A DNA stretch of 64,000 nt from NCBI RefSeq assembly GCF_003815015.1, contig NZ_RKRE01000001.1, positions 194,460 to 258,459 on the forward strand, written 5' to 3'. The translations under genes and the position numbers were made by a program. Under the pieces are notes generated by a model. The model was not told the DNA's origin, did no database searches, and saw nothing but the letters and a program-made list of their open reading frames with translations. This DNA comes from Thermodesulfitimonas autotrophica. Its GTDB lineage: Bacteria > Bacillota > Desulfotomaculia > Desulfotomaculales > Ammonificaceae. This document shows positions 33,670-44,193 of the stretch, piece after piece. The first letter of the stretch is position 1; each line of letters starts with the position of its first letter.

Positions 33670-36522
33670 GTGAAAGAAATGCAGGAAGCCATTGTCGTAA
33701 GAGGCGCAAGGGTACACAACCTGAAAAACATCACGGTGAGCATCCCCCGGAACAAGCTTACGGTGATCACGGGCCTTTCGGGATCGGGGAAGTCTTCGCT
33801 CGCTTTCGACACCATCTACGCGGAAGGGCAGCGGCGGTACGTGGAGTCGCTGTCTGCTTACGCGCGCCAGTTCCTCGGCCAGATGGACAAACCGGACGTG
33901 GACGGCATCGAGGGGTTGTCGCCCGCCATCTCCATCGACCAGAAATCGGCCAGCCACAACCCGCGCTCCACCGTGGGCACGGTGACGGAGATTTACGACT
34001 ATCTGCGGCTCCTCTTTGCGCGGATCGGGCAGCCCCACTGCTCCCGGTGCGGCCTGCCGATCAAGCAGCAGGCGGTTTCCCAGATGGTGGACCGGCTGCT
34101 TGCTCTCCCCGAAGGAACGCGCGTTTACATCCTGGCTCCTGTTGTCCGGGGCAAAAAAGGCGAGCACGCCCGCATTTTGGAGGAAGCGCACCGGCAGGGT
34201 TTTGTGCGGGCGCGGGTGGACGGGACCATCCACGAGTTGGGCGAAGGGGAGATCCGCCTCGACAAAAACAAAAAGCATAACGTTGAAATTGTAGTGGACC
34301 GGGTGGTAATCAAGCCGGATATTGCTTCCCGCTTGGCCGACTCTTTGGAAACAGCGCTCAAGCTTGCCGACGGGCTGGCGGTTGCGGCAGTCGTGGATGG
34401 CGAGGAAATCCTTTTCAGCAGCAAGTTTGCCTGTCCAGATTGCGGTGTTTCCCTTCCGGAGCTCTCGCCGCGGCTTTTTTCGTTCAACAGCCCCTACGGC
34501 GCCTGCCCGGCCTGCACCGGGTTGGGGGCGCTGCTGGAGGTTGATCCGGAACTAGTGGTCGAGCCGGAGAAAACCCTGGAAGAAGGGGCCGTTGCCGGCT
34601 GGTCCTATTACAGCAGCCAGTTTTATCTTTTGGAGGGGCTTGCCCGCCACTACGGTTTTCCGCTCGACATTCCTTACGCGCGCCTTGCTCCCGAACATAA
34701 AGCGGTTATCCTCTACGGGACGGGTGGGGAACGAGTGCGCTTTGTTTACCGCGACTTGGCGGGGCGGCGGCGAGAGTACGTGGCGCCCTTTGACGGTGTC
34801 ATCGGCTACCTCACGAAACGCTACCGGGAAACCAGTTCCGATTACGTAAAGGCGGAGATCGAGCGGATGATGCGGCCGCGTCCCTGCAAAGCCTGCGGCG
34901 GTACCAGGCTGAGACCCGAAGCCCTGGCGGTGAAAGTGGGCGGGAAGGCTATTCACGAGGTGACGGCGCTTTCGGTCAGCGAGGCCTTGGCCTTTTTCGA
35001 GGGGTTGCAGCTTGGGCCGCGGGAGGAAGCGATTGCCCGGCAGGTTTTGAAGGAGATCAAGGCGCGGCTCGGTTTTTTGGTCAATGTGGGGCTCGACTAC
35101 CTCACGCTGGACCGGGCGGCCAATACCCTTTCCGGGGGAGAAGCGCAGCGGATTCGCCTGGCCACGCAGATTGGCTCCGGACTCATGGGAGTGATTTACA
35201 TCCTCGACGAGCCGAGCATCGGGCTTCACCCGCGGGACCAGTCGCGGTTGCTGGCCATGCTGAAACACCTGCGTGATTTAGGGAACACGGTAGTCGTCGT
35301 GGAGCACGATGCGGAGACCATTTCGAATGCCGATTACGTTATCGATATTGGACCTGGCGCGGGTGCGCACGGAGGGACAGTCGTGGCGGCGGGCCCGCCT
35401 GCGGAAATTATGCGCCACCCTGTTTCCCTCACCGGGCAGTATTTAAGCGGGCGCAAGACGATTCCGGTGCGGCCGCGCCGGCGGCCGACGGGGCGGTGGC
35501 TGAAGGTAATTGGAGCGGCAGCGCACAACCTGAAGGAGATCGACGTGGCCTTTCCGGTTGGCCTTTTTGTTTGCGTTACCGGCGTTTCGGGTTCGGGGAA
35601 GAGCACCCTGGTAAACGATATCCTTTACCGGGCGTTAGCCCGTGAGTTGCACGGGGCGCGGGAGTTGCCGGGTGCCTACCGGCGCCTTGAGGGGATAGAA
35701 CACGTCGATAAGGTAATCAACGTGGACCAGTCGCCGATCGGCCGGACGCCCCGTTCGAACCCGGCTACCTACACAGGCGTCTTAACCGACATCCGTGAGC
35801 TTTTCGCGCTGCTGCCGGAGGCCCGGGTGCGGGGCTACAAGCCCGGGCGGTTCAGCTTCAATGTTCCGGGTGGCCGGTGCGAAGCCTGCCGGGGCGACGG
35901 GATCGTAAAAATCGAGATGCACTTTTTACCGGATGTTTATATTCCGTGCGAAGTATGTAAAGGGCAGCGCTATAACCGGGAGACCCTCGCGGTGAAATTC
36001 CGGGGCAAGAGCATCGCTGAGGTGCTCGACATGACGGTGGACGAGGCACTTGAATTTTTTGCTGCTTTCCCCAAAATCTACCGGCGGCTGAAGACCTTGC
36101 AGGACGTGGGCTTGGGTTACATCAAGCTTGGCCAGCCGGCGACCACCCTTTCCGGCGGCGAGGCGCAGCGGGTGAAATTAGCTGCGGAACTCTCCCGGCG
36201 CGCGACCGGGCGGACGGTTTACATCCTCGATGAGCCGACGACGGGACTCCACTTCGCCGATATTGCGAAGCTGCTGGACGTGCTCCACCGCCTGGTAGAT
36301 GCAGGGAATACGGTGATCGTGATCGAACATAATCTGGACGTAATTAAAACCGCAGACTACATCGTTGATTTGGGACCAGAAGGCGGGGCCCGCGGCGGCC
36401 GGGTGGTGGCTGCCGGAACGCCGGAGGAAGTGGCGGCGGTACCGGAGTCTTATACCGGGCGGTATTTGGCCCGCATCTTGGGCGGGAAGGCGGTTGATTT
36501 GGCTGCGGGAAATGTGGGGTGA
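33670..36522 (+). CDS. uvrA: Excinuclease ABC subunit A
   Basis: The protein has 950 residues with two ABC ATPase halves. First half: [12 protein letters not shown], Walker [21 protein letters not shown], signature [12 protein letters not shown], Walker [13 protein letters not shown]. Second half: [39 protein letters not shown]. Zinc-binding Cys pairs are in [19 protein letters not shown] and [25 protein letters not shown]. It finds DNA lesions and loads UvrB. GTG start at 33670 or ATG three codons later. The stop overlaps the upstream region of uvrC. Confidence 0.97.
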   Translation: MKEMQEAIVVRGARVHNLKNITVSIPRNKLTVITGLSGSGKSSLAFDTIYAEGQRRYVESLSAYARQFLGQMDKPDVDGIEGLSPAISIDQKSASHNPRSTVGTVTEIYDYLRLLFARIGQPHCSRCGLPIKQQAVSQMVDRLLALPEGTRVYILAPVVRGKKGEHARILEEAHRQGFVRARVDGTIHELGEGEIRLDKNKKHNVEIVVDRVVIKPDIASRLADSLETALKLADGLAVAAVVDGEEILFSSKFACPDCGVSLPELSPRLFSFNSPYGACPACTGLGALLEVDPELVVEPEKTLEEGAVAGWSYYSSQFYLLEGLARHYGFPLDIPYARLAPEHKAVILYGTGGERVRFVYRDLAGRRREYVAPFDGVIGYLTKRYRETSSDYVKAEIERMMRPRPCKACGGTRLRPEALAVKVGGKAIHEVTALSVSEALAFFEGLQLGPREEAIARQVLKEIKARLGFLVNVGLDYLTLDRAANTLSGGEAQRIRLATQIGSGLMGVIYILDEPSIGLHPRDQSRLLAMLKHLRDLGNTVVVVEHDAETISNADYVIDIGPGAGAHGGTVVAAGPPAEIMRHPVSLTGQYLSGRKTIPVRPRRRPTGRWLKVIGAAAHNLKEIDVAFPVGLFVCVTGVSGSGKSTLVNDILYRALARELHGARELPGAYRRLEGIEHVDKVINVDQSPIGRTPRSNPATYTGVLTDIRELFALLPEARVRGYKPGRFSFNVPGGRCEACRGDGIVKIEMHFLPDVYIPCEVCKGQRYNRETLAVKFRGKSIAEVLDMTVDEALEFFAAFPKIYRRLKTLQDVGLGYIKLGQPATTLSGGEAQRVKLAAELSRRATGRTVYILDEPTTGLHFADIAKLLDVLHRLVDAGNTVIVIEHNLDVIKTADYIVDLGPEGGARGGRVVAAGTPEEVAAVPESYTGRYLARILGGKAVDLAAGNVG

Positions 36523-36539
36523 AGGAGCGAGTGCGCGGG

Positions 36540-38393
36540 ATGGAGGAGTTGATAGAGAAGGTTAACAAGCTTCCGGAAGAGCCGGGCGTCTACCTTTTTA
36601 AAGATGACGCAGGGCAGGTCCTCTACGTAGGAAAGGCGGTCTCGCTACGGCACCGGGTGCGTTCTTATTTTCAGGGGAGCCAGTCACCCAAAGTTTTGGC
36701 GCTGTTGGAAAAGGCGCGCGACCTCGCGTACATTGTTACCGCTAACGAGGTGGAGGCGCTCGTTCTCGAGGCAAACCTCATTAAGGCGCACCGGCCCCGC
36801 TACAATGTGGTGCTGAAAGACGATAAGACTTATCCTTACATCAAGGTTACAGTGGCGGAGGAGTTTCCCCGGGTTCTCTTCGCCCGGCGGCGGGGCAAGG
36901 ACGGGGCGCGCTACTTCGGGCCGTACACCCGGTCGGGGGCGGTTTACGAGACTTTGCGCTTCCTCCGCACCCTTTTCCCCTTCCGTTCGTGCAAGGGGAC
37001 GGTGCCCACCCGGAGCCGGCCCTGCCTCAACTACCACATCCGGCGCTGCCCGGGCCCTTGCGCGGGTTCTGCCGACCCGGAGAAGTACCGGCGGGGGATC
37101 GAGGCGCTCTGCCTTTTCCTCGAAGGGCGTTACAGTGCGGTGAAGCGCCACCTCGAGGCGGAGATGCGGACGGCGGCGGAACGGCTCGAATTTGAACGGG
37201 CGGCGGTGCTCCGGGACCGGCTCCGGGCGCTCGAGGTTATCCTTGCCCGGCAGCGGGTGGTTTCCGCGAAGGGCGAGGATCTTGACGTGGTGGCCCTGGC
37301 GCGGGAAAATGAGCAAGCGGTAGCGGCGGTGCTTCAGGTCCGGGAGGGGCGCCTCATTGCCCAAGAGCAATTCGGGCTCAGTGGGGTTGCCGGGCAGAGC
37401 GACGCCGCAGTGCTATCCGGGTTTTTGAAGCAGTATTACAGCGGGATTTCGGCTTCTTTCCCGCGCGAGGTGATTCTGCCCGTCGATTTGGGGGAGGAAG
37501 CGCCGGCGATTTGCGCTTACCTCACGGAACGGGTAGGGAAGAGAGTGCGGCTCACCGTGCCGCAGCGGGGAAGGAAGAAGGAACTGTTGGCCCTGGCGAG
37601 GAAAAACGCGGCGGTGGCGCTCGCCGAAGCAGAAGTAGAGGTGGCTGCGGGCGAAGAAACGCTCCGGGAGTTGGCGGCGGCACTGGCGCTCGAGAAGCTG
37701 CCGCAGCGGATTGAGGGTTACGATGCCTCTTCGCTTCAGGGTGCGGCACCGGTGGTGGTGATGGTGGTTTTCAAAGAAGGCCGACCCTTCAAGAGCGGCT
37801 ACCGCCGGTTTGCGGTGGCGCCGGTCGGGAAACCGGACGATTACGGGGCGCTGCGCGAGGCTCTGCGGCGGCGCCTTGCCAGGGCGCGGGAGGAGGAAAA
37901 GGCGATCGCCTCCGGCCAGTTGGTGCCCCGGGTGGCGAAGTTCTGGCCGCTTCCCGACCTTGTTCTGGTTGACGGCGGTCCGGCGCAGGCAGCGGTGGCC
38001 CGGACAGTTTTGGCAGAATTCGGCTACGACCATATTCCCGTCTTCGGGTTGGCTAAGGAGAATGAGTGGCTTTACCGGCCGGGCGAGACCACGCCGGTAA
38101 TTTTACCGCGCGAAAGCGCCGCGCTGCGGCTTCTGCAACGGGTGCGGGATGAAGCCCACCGGTTTGCCGTTGCGTTTCACCGGAAGCGCCGGGCTACCGG
38201 TTTGCGGTCGGTGCTGGAGGAGATCAAAGGGATCGGGCCGGCCCGGCGGCGGGCGCTTTTGAAGAATTTCCCGTCGCTTGAGGCGCTCAAGGCTGCCGGT
38301 TTGGAGGAACTCAGCCAGGTACCGGGAATGAATCGGAAGGCGGCCCGCGCCGTTTACGAGTACCTTCAGCGATACTGCGGGGGAGAGAATTGA
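36540..38393 (+). CDS. uvrC: Excinuclease ABC subunit C
   Basis: The protein has 617 residues from the ATG at 36540, with AAGGAG at 36523-36528; a GTG at 36519 overlapping the uvrA stop gives 7 more residues. N-terminal GIY-YIG nuclease: EEPGVYLFKDDAGQVLYVGK. Central UVR motif: ERLEFERAAVLRDRLRAL. RNase H-like C-terminal nuclease with LVDGGPAQAAVA, then helix-hairpin-helix repeats IKGIGPARRRALLKNFPSLE. It makes both incisions in nucleotide excision repair. Confidence 0.97.
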   Translation: MEELIEKVNKLPEEPGVYLFKDDAGQVLYVGKAVSLRHRVRSYFQGSQSPKVLALLEKARDLAYIVTANEVEALVLEANLIKAHRPRYNVVLKDDKTYPYIKVTVAEEFPRVLFARRRGKDGARYFGPYTRSGAVYETLRFLRTLFPFRSCKGTVPTRSRPCLNYHIRRCPGPCAGSADPEKYRRGIEALCLFLEGRYSAVKRHLEAEMRTAAERLEFERAAVLRDRLRALEVILARQRVVSAKGEDLDVVALARENEQAVAAVLQVREGRLIAQEQFGLSGVAGQSDAAVLSGFLKQYYSGISASFPREVILPVDLGEEAPAICAYLTERVGKRVRLTVPQRGRKKELLALARKNAAVALAEAEVEVAAGEETLRELAAALALEKLPQRIEGYDASSLQGAAPVVVMVVFKEGRPFKSGYRRFAVAPVGKPDDYGALREALRRRLARAREEEKAIASGQLVPRVAKFWPLPDLVLVDGGPAQAAVARTVLAEFGYDHIPVFGLAKENEWLYRPGETTPVILPRESAALRLLQRVRDEAHRFAVAFHRKRRATGLRSVLEEIKGIGPARRRALLKNFPSLEALKAAGLEELSQVPGMNRKAARAVYEYLQRYCGGEN

Positions 38394-39223
38394 GCGGGAT
38401 TAAACTGGTTGCTGTGGATCTGGACGATACCTTACTTGACTCGCGGCTCACAGTCTCACCCCGGGTAAAACGGGCTGTCGAGCAGGCTACGGCGCGGGGC
38501 ACGGCGGTGGTAATTGCGACCGGACGGATGTTCCGCGCTGCCGTTCCTTACGCTGTGGAGCTCGGGCTTAAGACCCCGCTCATCACCTACCAGGGGGCGC
38601 TCGTAAAGGAGCACCACACGGGGCGGGAGTTTTTCCACCGGCCCGTGCCGCTCGAGTTGGCGCGCGACGTGGTGCGTTACCTTTTGCCCACCGGTTTTCA
38701 CCTCCAGGTTTACGTCAACGACACCCTCTGCATGGCCGAACTCACGTCCGATGGCGAACGCTACGCCCGCCTCTCGCGCGTCGAGCCGCGGGTGGTGGGT
38801 AATCTCCTCGCCTTTCTTCGGGAGCCGCCGACCAAAGTGCTGATGGTGGCACCGGAACCGGAAATTGACCGGCTGCTGCCAGAACTACGCGCCCGTTACG
38901 GCGGGGCACTGCACATCGAGAAGTCTAAACCTTACTTCCTCGAGTTTTCCCACCCGGAGGCGACGAAGGGTAAGGCGCTGGCGCGTGTGGCACAGGAGCT
39001 CGGTGTCGCCCGCGCGGCGGTAATGGCTATTGGCGACAGTTACAACGACCTTTCGATGCTCGAATATGCGGGGGTGGGGGTAGTAGTAGGAAACGCCCGG
39101 CCAGAAATCAAGGCCTGTGCGACCTACGTGACTGCGACCAACGACGCAGACGGCGTGGCGCTTGCCATTGAGCGTTGGGTTTTGGGGGAGGAGCACGCAG
39201 AGCTTAAGGAGGGGCGAGGATGA
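38390..39223 (+). CDS. Cof-type HAD-IIB phosphatase
   Basis: The protein has 277 residues with a TTG start overlapping the uvrC stop (TTGA). Motif I is AVDLDDTLLDSRL, motif II VIATGRMF, motif III Lys in TKGKALARVAQELG, and motif IV AIGDSYNDLSMLEYAG. The C2b cap domain lies between. Members hydrolyse sugar phosphates and related compounds, but this substrate is unknown. It sits in front of a glucokinase and a debranching enzyme, so a sugar phosphate is plausible. Confidence 0.92.
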   Translation: MSGIKLVAVDLDDTLLDSRLTVSPRVKRAVEQATARGTAVVIATGRMFRAAVPYAVELGLKTPLITYQGALVKEHHTGREFFHRPVPLELARDVVRYLLPTGFHLQVYVNDTLCMAELTSDGERYARLSRVEPRVVGNLLAFLREPPTKVLMVAPEPEIDRLLPELRARYGGALHIEKSKPYFLEFSHPEATKGKALARVAQELGVARAAVMAIGDSYNDLSMLEYAGVGVVVGNARPEIKACATYVTATNDADGVALAIERWVLGEEHAELKEGRG

Positions 39224-40176
39224 CCGAATATATCGTCGGGGTAGATCTCGGCGGGACCAAGATCCGGACGGCACTCGCCACGCTTGACGGGGAAGTGCGG
39301 GCGGAAGTCGAGGTTCCCACCGGCGCCGTGGCGGGGTATACCCGGGTGATAGAGCGGATCGCGGGCACAATAGAGGAAGTGAGGCGGCAGGCGGGTTTTC
39401 CGGGTAAGCCGTTGCGGGTGGGTTTGGGCGCGCCGGGGCCACTCGATCCCGCGAAAGGAATTGTCCACGTAGCCCCTAACCTTGGTTGGCGTCACGTTCG
39501 CGTGGCCGCTGATCTCGAAGCGCTTGTTGGCGCGCCGGTTTTACTCGAAAATGACGCTAATTTGGCGGCGGTCGGCGAGTTCGCTTACGGGGCGGGGAAG
39601 GGCGTTCAAGATATGGTTTACATCACCGTAAGCACCGGTATCGGCGGCGGGCTAATCCTCGGCGGGCGCCTCTACCGGGGCGCAGGCTACGGCGCGGGGG
39701 AGATTGGGCACATCACCCTTTTACCCGACGGCCCGCTTTGCTCCTGCGGTAACCGCGGGTGTCTCGAAGCGCTCGCTTCTGGAACGGCGGTGGCGCGGCA
39801 GGCCCGGGAACTGATCGGTAGGGGAGGGGGGCGAGGCATCCTGACGCTTGCGGGTGGCGTGATAGATGCGGTGACGGCGAAAATGGTAGCCGAGGCGGCA
39901 CGCCAGGGCGATGGTGAGGCTAAAGCGCTCTTCGATGAAGCGGCGCGGTGGCTCGGAATCGGGATAGCAGCAGTGGTTAATCTGTTAAACCCGGCAGTTG
40001 TGGTTTTGGGCGGCGGGATGATGAAGAGCGCGGCGCTTTTCTGGGGAAAACTTGAGGAAGAGGTGACGGCGCGGACTCTTCCCGGGACCCGCGAGGTTTT
40101 GCGGCTCAAGGTGGCCGAACTTGGCGGCCGTTCCGGGGTGCTCGGCGCCGTAGCTTACGCTTTGCGGCCGGAGTAG
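39220..40176 (+). CDS. ROK-family glucokinase
   Basis: The protein has 318 residues; ATG start with AAGGAGGGGCGAGG upstream and a 4-base overlap with the HAD gene. It has the ATP-binding VGVDLGGTKIRTALAT, catalytic LLENDANLAAVGEFAYGAG, GEIGHITLLPDG and the zinc-binding ROK motif CSCGNRGCLEALASG. It phosphorylates glucose or a related hexose. Adjacent sugar genes support glucokinase over a regulator, and there is no helix-turn-helix domain. Confidence 0.9.
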   Translation: MTEYIVGVDLGGTKIRTALATLDGEVRAEVEVPTGAVAGYTRVIERIAGTIEEVRRQAGFPGKPLRVGLGAPGPLDPAKGIVHVAPNLGWRHVRVAADLEALVGAPVLLENDANLAAVGEFAYGAGKGVQDMVYITVSTGIGGGLILGGRLYRGAGYGAGEIGHITLLPDGPLCSCGNRGCLEALASGTAVARQARELIGRGGGRGILTLAGGVIDAVTAKMVAEAARQGDGEAKALFDEAARWLGIGIAAVVNLLNPAVVVLGGGMMKSAALFWGKLEEEVTARTLPGTREVLRLKVAELGGRSGVLGAVAYALRPE

Positions 40177-40185
40177 GGTGAGGGA

Positions 40186-42156
40186 ATGGTGCACTTCGGG
40201 TTGGAAGCATGGCGGACATTCGAACGAGGCTGCGAGCGGGAGTGGTTCGTAACCAACGGGCTTGGTGGCTTCGCCGCGGGGACGATCATCGGGGCCAATA
40301 CGCGGCGCTACCACGGGCTGCTGATCGCCGCGCTCAACCCCCCGGTCCGCCGCTTTTTACTGCTGGCCAAACTCGACGAACGGATTGAAGCGGGGGGCGT
40401 TTTCTACAACCTGGCGACTAACTATACTGCCGGCGGGGCGACGGAAAGCGGCTTCGTCCACCTGGTGCGGGCGCAGTTTTGCCCGTTTCCCGAATTCTTT
40501 TACTGCTGCGGCCACATCCAGTTGCGGAAGCTTATCTTTATGCCTCACGGCCAGAATGCCACGGTGATCCTCTACCGGGTGACTAACGCTGGACCTCCAG
40601 CACGCCTCATCTTGACCCCCTTGATAAACTATCGTGATTACCACGGCAACAGCTACAGGGGCCAGATAAGCTTTCACCAGGAACCCATCGCGGACGGGGT
40701 GAGGATTAGCGGTCCGGAAGGCTTGCCGCCGCTTTTGCTCCGCATAAGCAATGGTGAATTTTCGGCCGCGCCTGACTGGTTCTACGGAATGCGCTACCCA
40801 GAAGAGGAGGCGCGCGGCCTCAACCCTTGGGAGGACCACTATCAGCCCGGACGCTTTACAGTTGAGCTTCCTGCGGCGAGCGAAAAGGTTTTCGCCGTGG
40901 TTGCCGCAGCGGGGCCGGGGCCCAAACCGGAGGAGGCAGAAGCGCTGCTCGCGGCGGAGCGGGAGCGGCTGGCGGCAGTGGAGCAGGCGGCGGGTTTTGC
41001 CGACTCCTTTGCCCGCGCTCTGGTGCGGGCCGCGGATGCCTTTTTGGTGCAAAGGGCTTCCGGAGCAGCCACCATCATCGCCGGTTACCCCTGGTTTACC
41101 GATTGGGGCCGGGACACAATGATCGCGCTGCCAGGTATAACCCTCCTCACCGGGCGGTTTCAGGCGGCCCGGGAGATCCTGGAGCTTTTCGGCGCCTACG
41201 TACGGGAGGGGCTTTTGCCTAACTACTTTCCCGACGACGGGGGCGAGCCGCTTTATAATACCGTCGATGCGGCGCTCTGGTACTGCCAGGCAGTTTACAA
41301 GTATTTTCAATACACCCGGGACGAAGATTTTGTGGTTAAAACAGCGCTGCCCGCGATGCGGGAGATTGTTACGCGTTACGCTGGGGGGACCCGTTACGGG
41401 ATTGTCATGGCTGACGACGGGTTGCTCAAGGCAGGTAACCCGGATATTCAGCTTACCTGGATGGACGCAAAAGTGGGGGACTGGGTGGTGACGCCCCGGC
41501 ACGGGAAAGCGGTGGAGATAAACGCGCTCTGGTACAACGCCGCCTGCATCTTGGAAGAGTTCCATGCCCGCTTCAAACTGCCCGACCCGCTTCCCGGACT
41601 GGCGGCCAAGATCCAGAAAGGGTTCCGCGCCTTCTGGCACCCGGCGGGGTACCTTTATGATGTTCTCCGGGAGGAGGAAAAAGAGGCGAAGATCCGGCCG
41701 AACCAGATTTTTGCCGTCAGCCTCCCTTTCTCACCGCTGAGCCAGGATGAGGCCGAAGCGGTAGTACGGCGGGTGGAAGCGGAGCTTTACACGCCTTACG
41801 GGCTACGCTCGTTATCTGCGCGCGACCCGGATTATAAGGGCCATTATGCTGGTGACCAGCGGCAGCGGGACGCCGCCTACCACCAGGGAACGGTCTGGAG
41901 CTGGCTTATCGGTCCCTTTGTCACCGCCTACCGCAAAGTTCACTGCTATTCGCCGGATAGCCAGGAACGGGCGCGGGTGTATCTGTCTCCTTTTCAAGAC
42001 CACCTGGCGGACCACGGCATCGGAAGCGTCTCCGAAATCTTCGACGGCGATTGGCCCCACCGACCCCGCGGTTGCTTTGCGCAAGCCTGGAGTGTAGCGG
42101 AGGTCCTGCGGGCCTACGTGGAGGAAGTGTTAGAAAAAAGGGCAGGGAGGGGATAG
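40186..42156 (+). CDS. Amylo-alpha-1,6-glucosidase (glycogen debranching enzyme)
   Basis: The protein has 656 residues. The N-terminal GDE domain has REWFVTNGLGGFAAGTIIGA and NTRRYHGLLIAALNPP. The C-terminal (alpha/alpha)6 barrel, from about residue 265, has GYPWFTDWGRDTMIALPG, YNTVDAALWYCQAVYKY, QLTWMDAKVGDWVVTPR and YHQGTVWSWLIGPF. This is the archaeal/bacterial type without a separate transferase domain. It removes alpha-1,6 branches from glycogen. Its stop is 1 base before the next start. Confidence 0.93.
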   Translation: MVHFGLEAWRTFERGCEREWFVTNGLGGFAAGTIIGANTRRYHGLLIAALNPPVRRFLLLAKLDERIEAGGVFYNLATNYTAGGATESGFVHLVRAQFCPFPEFFYCCGHIQLRKLIFMPHGQNATVILYRVTNAGPPARLILTPLINYRDYHGNSYRGQISFHQEPIADGVRISGPEGLPPLLLRISNGEFSAAPDWFYGMRYPEEEARGLNPWEDHYQPGRFTVELPAASEKVFAVVAAAGPGPKPEEAEALLAAERERLAAVEQAAGFADSFARALVRAADAFLVQRASGAATIIAGYPWFTDWGRDTMIALPGITLLTGRFQAAREILELFGAYVREGLLPNYFPDDGGEPLYNTVDAALWYCQAVYKYFQYTRDEDFVVKTALPAMREIVTRYAGGTRYGIVMADDGLLKAGNPDIQLTWMDAKVGDWVVTPRHGKAVEINALWYNAACILEEFHARFKLPDPLPGLAAKIQKGFRAFWHPAGYLYDVLREEEKEAKIRPNQIFAVSLPFSPLSQDEAEAVVRRVEAELYTPYGLRSLSARDPDYKGHYAGDQRQRDAAYHQGTVWSWLIGPFVTAYRKVHCYSPDSQERARVYLSPFQDHLADHGIGSVSEIFDGDWPHRPRGCFAQAWSVAEVLRAYVEEVLEKRAGRG

Positions 42157-42157
42157 T

Positions 42158-43219
42158 TTGGTAGACCTAAACAATCCGGAAGCGCTAAGCGCGATGGACA
42201 GCACGGGTTATTTTGCGGCCTTGGCGGAACTTGGGACGCAGTGCCGTAACGCCTACATGCTTGGCCGGGAAACGCGCGTGCCGGCAGTGGCTGACCTATC
42301 CACGGTAGTGGTCACGGGGCTCGGCGGTTCCGCCATCGGCGGCGACCTGCTGCGGGTTTACTGCCAAGAGCGCTTGCGCGTGCCTGTGACGGTGAACCGG
42401 GACTACACGCTGCCGGCTTTTGTCGGGAAGAAAACGCTCGTTTTCGCGGTGAGCTACTCCGGTAACACTGAAGAAACGCTGAGCGCCTACCAGCAGGCCC
42501 GGGAAAAAGGAGCAACGATTGTGGCGCTCACCTCGGGCGGGAAGCTTGCGGCGCTGGCGGCAGCGGACGGCGTGCCGGTGATCCGGGTGCCCGCAGGCTT
42601 AGCGCCCCGCGCGGCGACGGGCTACCTCTTTATCCCGATGCTGGCTGTGCTGGAGGGCCTGGGGATGCTTGACGGCATAGAGGCCGAGGTTGAGGAGTTG
42701 GCGCGGGAACTGGCGCACTACGCCACAACTTACGGGCTCGGGTCGCCGGTAGCACAGAATCCCGCTAAACAGCTGGCCCTCAACTTCAAGGGACGCCTCC
42801 CCATAATCTGGGGGGCAAGCGGCACCACCGAGGTTGTAGCCCAGCGGTGGAAGGGGCAGATTAACGAAAACGCCAAGGCCCCTGCTTACTGGAACGCGTT
42901 TCCAGAGCTCAACCACAACGAGATTGTCGGCTTCGAGGAGCCGGCGGAGCTAATCCGGCAACTGTGGGTAGTAATCCTCCGGGACAAAGGTGATCACGTT
43001 CGGGTGGGCTACCGGATGGAGATTACCCGGCGGGTGATCGAGGGGAAGGTCGCGGGGGTGACGGAAGTTACCTCTACTGGCGAAGGGATGCTCGCCCGCC
43101 TTTACTCCCTCATCTACCTCGGTGACTGGGCGAGTGTCTACCTGGCGATGCTTTACGGCATTGACCCCGGCCCAGTAAAGGTTATAGACTACTTAAAAGG
43201 AGAATTGGCCAAACGGTAA
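42158..43219 (+). CDS. Bifunctional phosphoglucose/phosphomannose isomerase
   Basis: The protein has 353 residues with a TTG start and GGGAGGGGA upstream. Two SIS domains are visible: VVVTGLGGSAIGGDLLRVY and VFAVSYSGNTEETLSAYQQA in the first, then IIWGASGTTEVVAQRWKGQ and the catalytic FPELNHNEIVGF in the second. It interconverts fructose 6-phosphate with glucose 6- and mannose 6-phosphate. Together with the neighbouring kinase and debrancher it links glycogen and mannose to glycolysis. Confidence 0.93.
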   Translation: MVDLNNPEALSAMDSTGYFAALAELGTQCRNAYMLGRETRVPAVADLSTVVVTGLGGSAIGGDLLRVYCQERLRVPVTVNRDYTLPAFVGKKTLVFAVSYSGNTEETLSAYQQAREKGATIVALTSGGKLAALAAADGVPVIRVPAGLAPRAATGYLFIPMLAVLEGLGMLDGIEAEVEELARELAHYATTYGLGSPVAQNPAKQLALNFKGRLPIIWGASGTTEVVAQRWKGQINENAKAPAYWNAFPELNHNEIVGFEEPAELIRQLWVVILRDKGDHVRVGYRMEITRRVIEGKVAGVTEVTSTGEGMLARLYSLIYLGDWASVYLAMLYGIDPGPVKVIDYLKGELAKR

Positions 43220-43285
43220 TTTAAGCGCGTCGGCGGCGCTAAACTTTACCGCTGAACGTTGAACTTATAGGAAAGAAGGTCTTCT

Positions 43286-44152
43286 ATGGCGCTTCCCAGG
43301 TTGGTAATCCTCACTGGTCTTTCAGGCGCCGGGAAAACCCAGGCGCTCCGGTGCCTGGAAGACCACCTCGGTTTTTTCTGCGTGGACAACCTCCCGCCGT
43401 CGCTCATACCCAAGTTCGCCGACCTCTGCGCTCGCGCAACAGCGCCGATCCAGCGCCTGGCACTGGTGGTGGATATACGGGGCGGGGAGCTCTTTAAGGA
43501 CGTTTTCGAGGTGCTGGCGGAGCTCGACCGGGAAGCGATCCCTTACGAGATTGTTTTTCTCGAAGCGTCCGACGAGGCGCTGGTGCGGCGTTTTAAAGAG
43601 TCGCGGCGGCCGCACCCGCTGGGCGGCGAACTGTTGGAAGCAATCCGGAAGGAACGGGCTTGCCTCGAAGAGTTGCGGGGGCGGGCCCACAAGGTAATTG
43701 ACACCACAAACCTAACACCGCACCAGCTAAAGGAGCAGCTAATCATCCTCTTCGGTGATGGTGAGTCGCTCCGGCGCTTCCGGATTACTTTACTTTCCTT
43801 CGGGTACAAGTACGGCATCCCCCTTGACGCCGATCTGGTCATCGATGTCCGCTTTCTCCCGAACCCGCATTATATCGCCCGGTTGCGGCCGCTGACCGGT
43901 GAAGACCAAGAAGTTAAGGATTACGTTCTATCTTCCCCTGTAACCGCGGAGTTTCTGGCTAAGTTCACCAGCCTCATTGAGTTTCTTATCCCGCTCTACA
44001 TGAACGAAGGGAAGAGCATGCTAACCATAGCAGTAGGTTGTACCGGAGGACGGCACCGGTCGGTGGCTATCGCAAACCGCCTGGCGGAGCTCCTTTCAGC
44101 GAAGGATTACCAGGCCACGGTGCGGCACCGGGACATGCAACGGGATGCTTAA
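43286..44152 (+). CDS. rapZ: RapZ/YvcJ-family nucleotide-binding protein
   Basis: The protein has 288 residues. Walker [14 protein letters not shown] is followed by [15 protein letters not shown]. The C-terminal domain has [28 protein letters not shown] and [16 protein letters not shown]. In Bacillota this gene usually stands between uvrA-type genes and yvcK-whiA. Here it is followed instead by deoB, with no yvcK or whiA. In enterics RapZ controls glucosamine-6-phosphate synthase; in Bacillota the role is less clear. Confidence 0.93.
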   Translation: MALPRLVILTGLSGAGKTQALRCLEDHLGFFCVDNLPPSLIPKFADLCARATAPIQRLALVVDIRGGELFKDVFEVLAELDREAIPYEIVFLEASDEALVRRFKESRRPHPLGGELLEAIRKERACLEELRGRAHKVIDTTNLTPHQLKEQLIILFGDGESLRRFRITLLSFGYKYGIPLDADLVIDVRFLPNPHYIARLRPLTGEDQEVKDYVLSSPVTAEFLAKFTSLIEFLIPLYMNEGKSMLTIAVGCTGGRHRSVAIANRLAELLSAKDYQATVRHRDMQRDA

Positions 44153-44193
44153 CCAATTCTTTACCGGAAACATCGTCCACAGGAGAAAGGCAG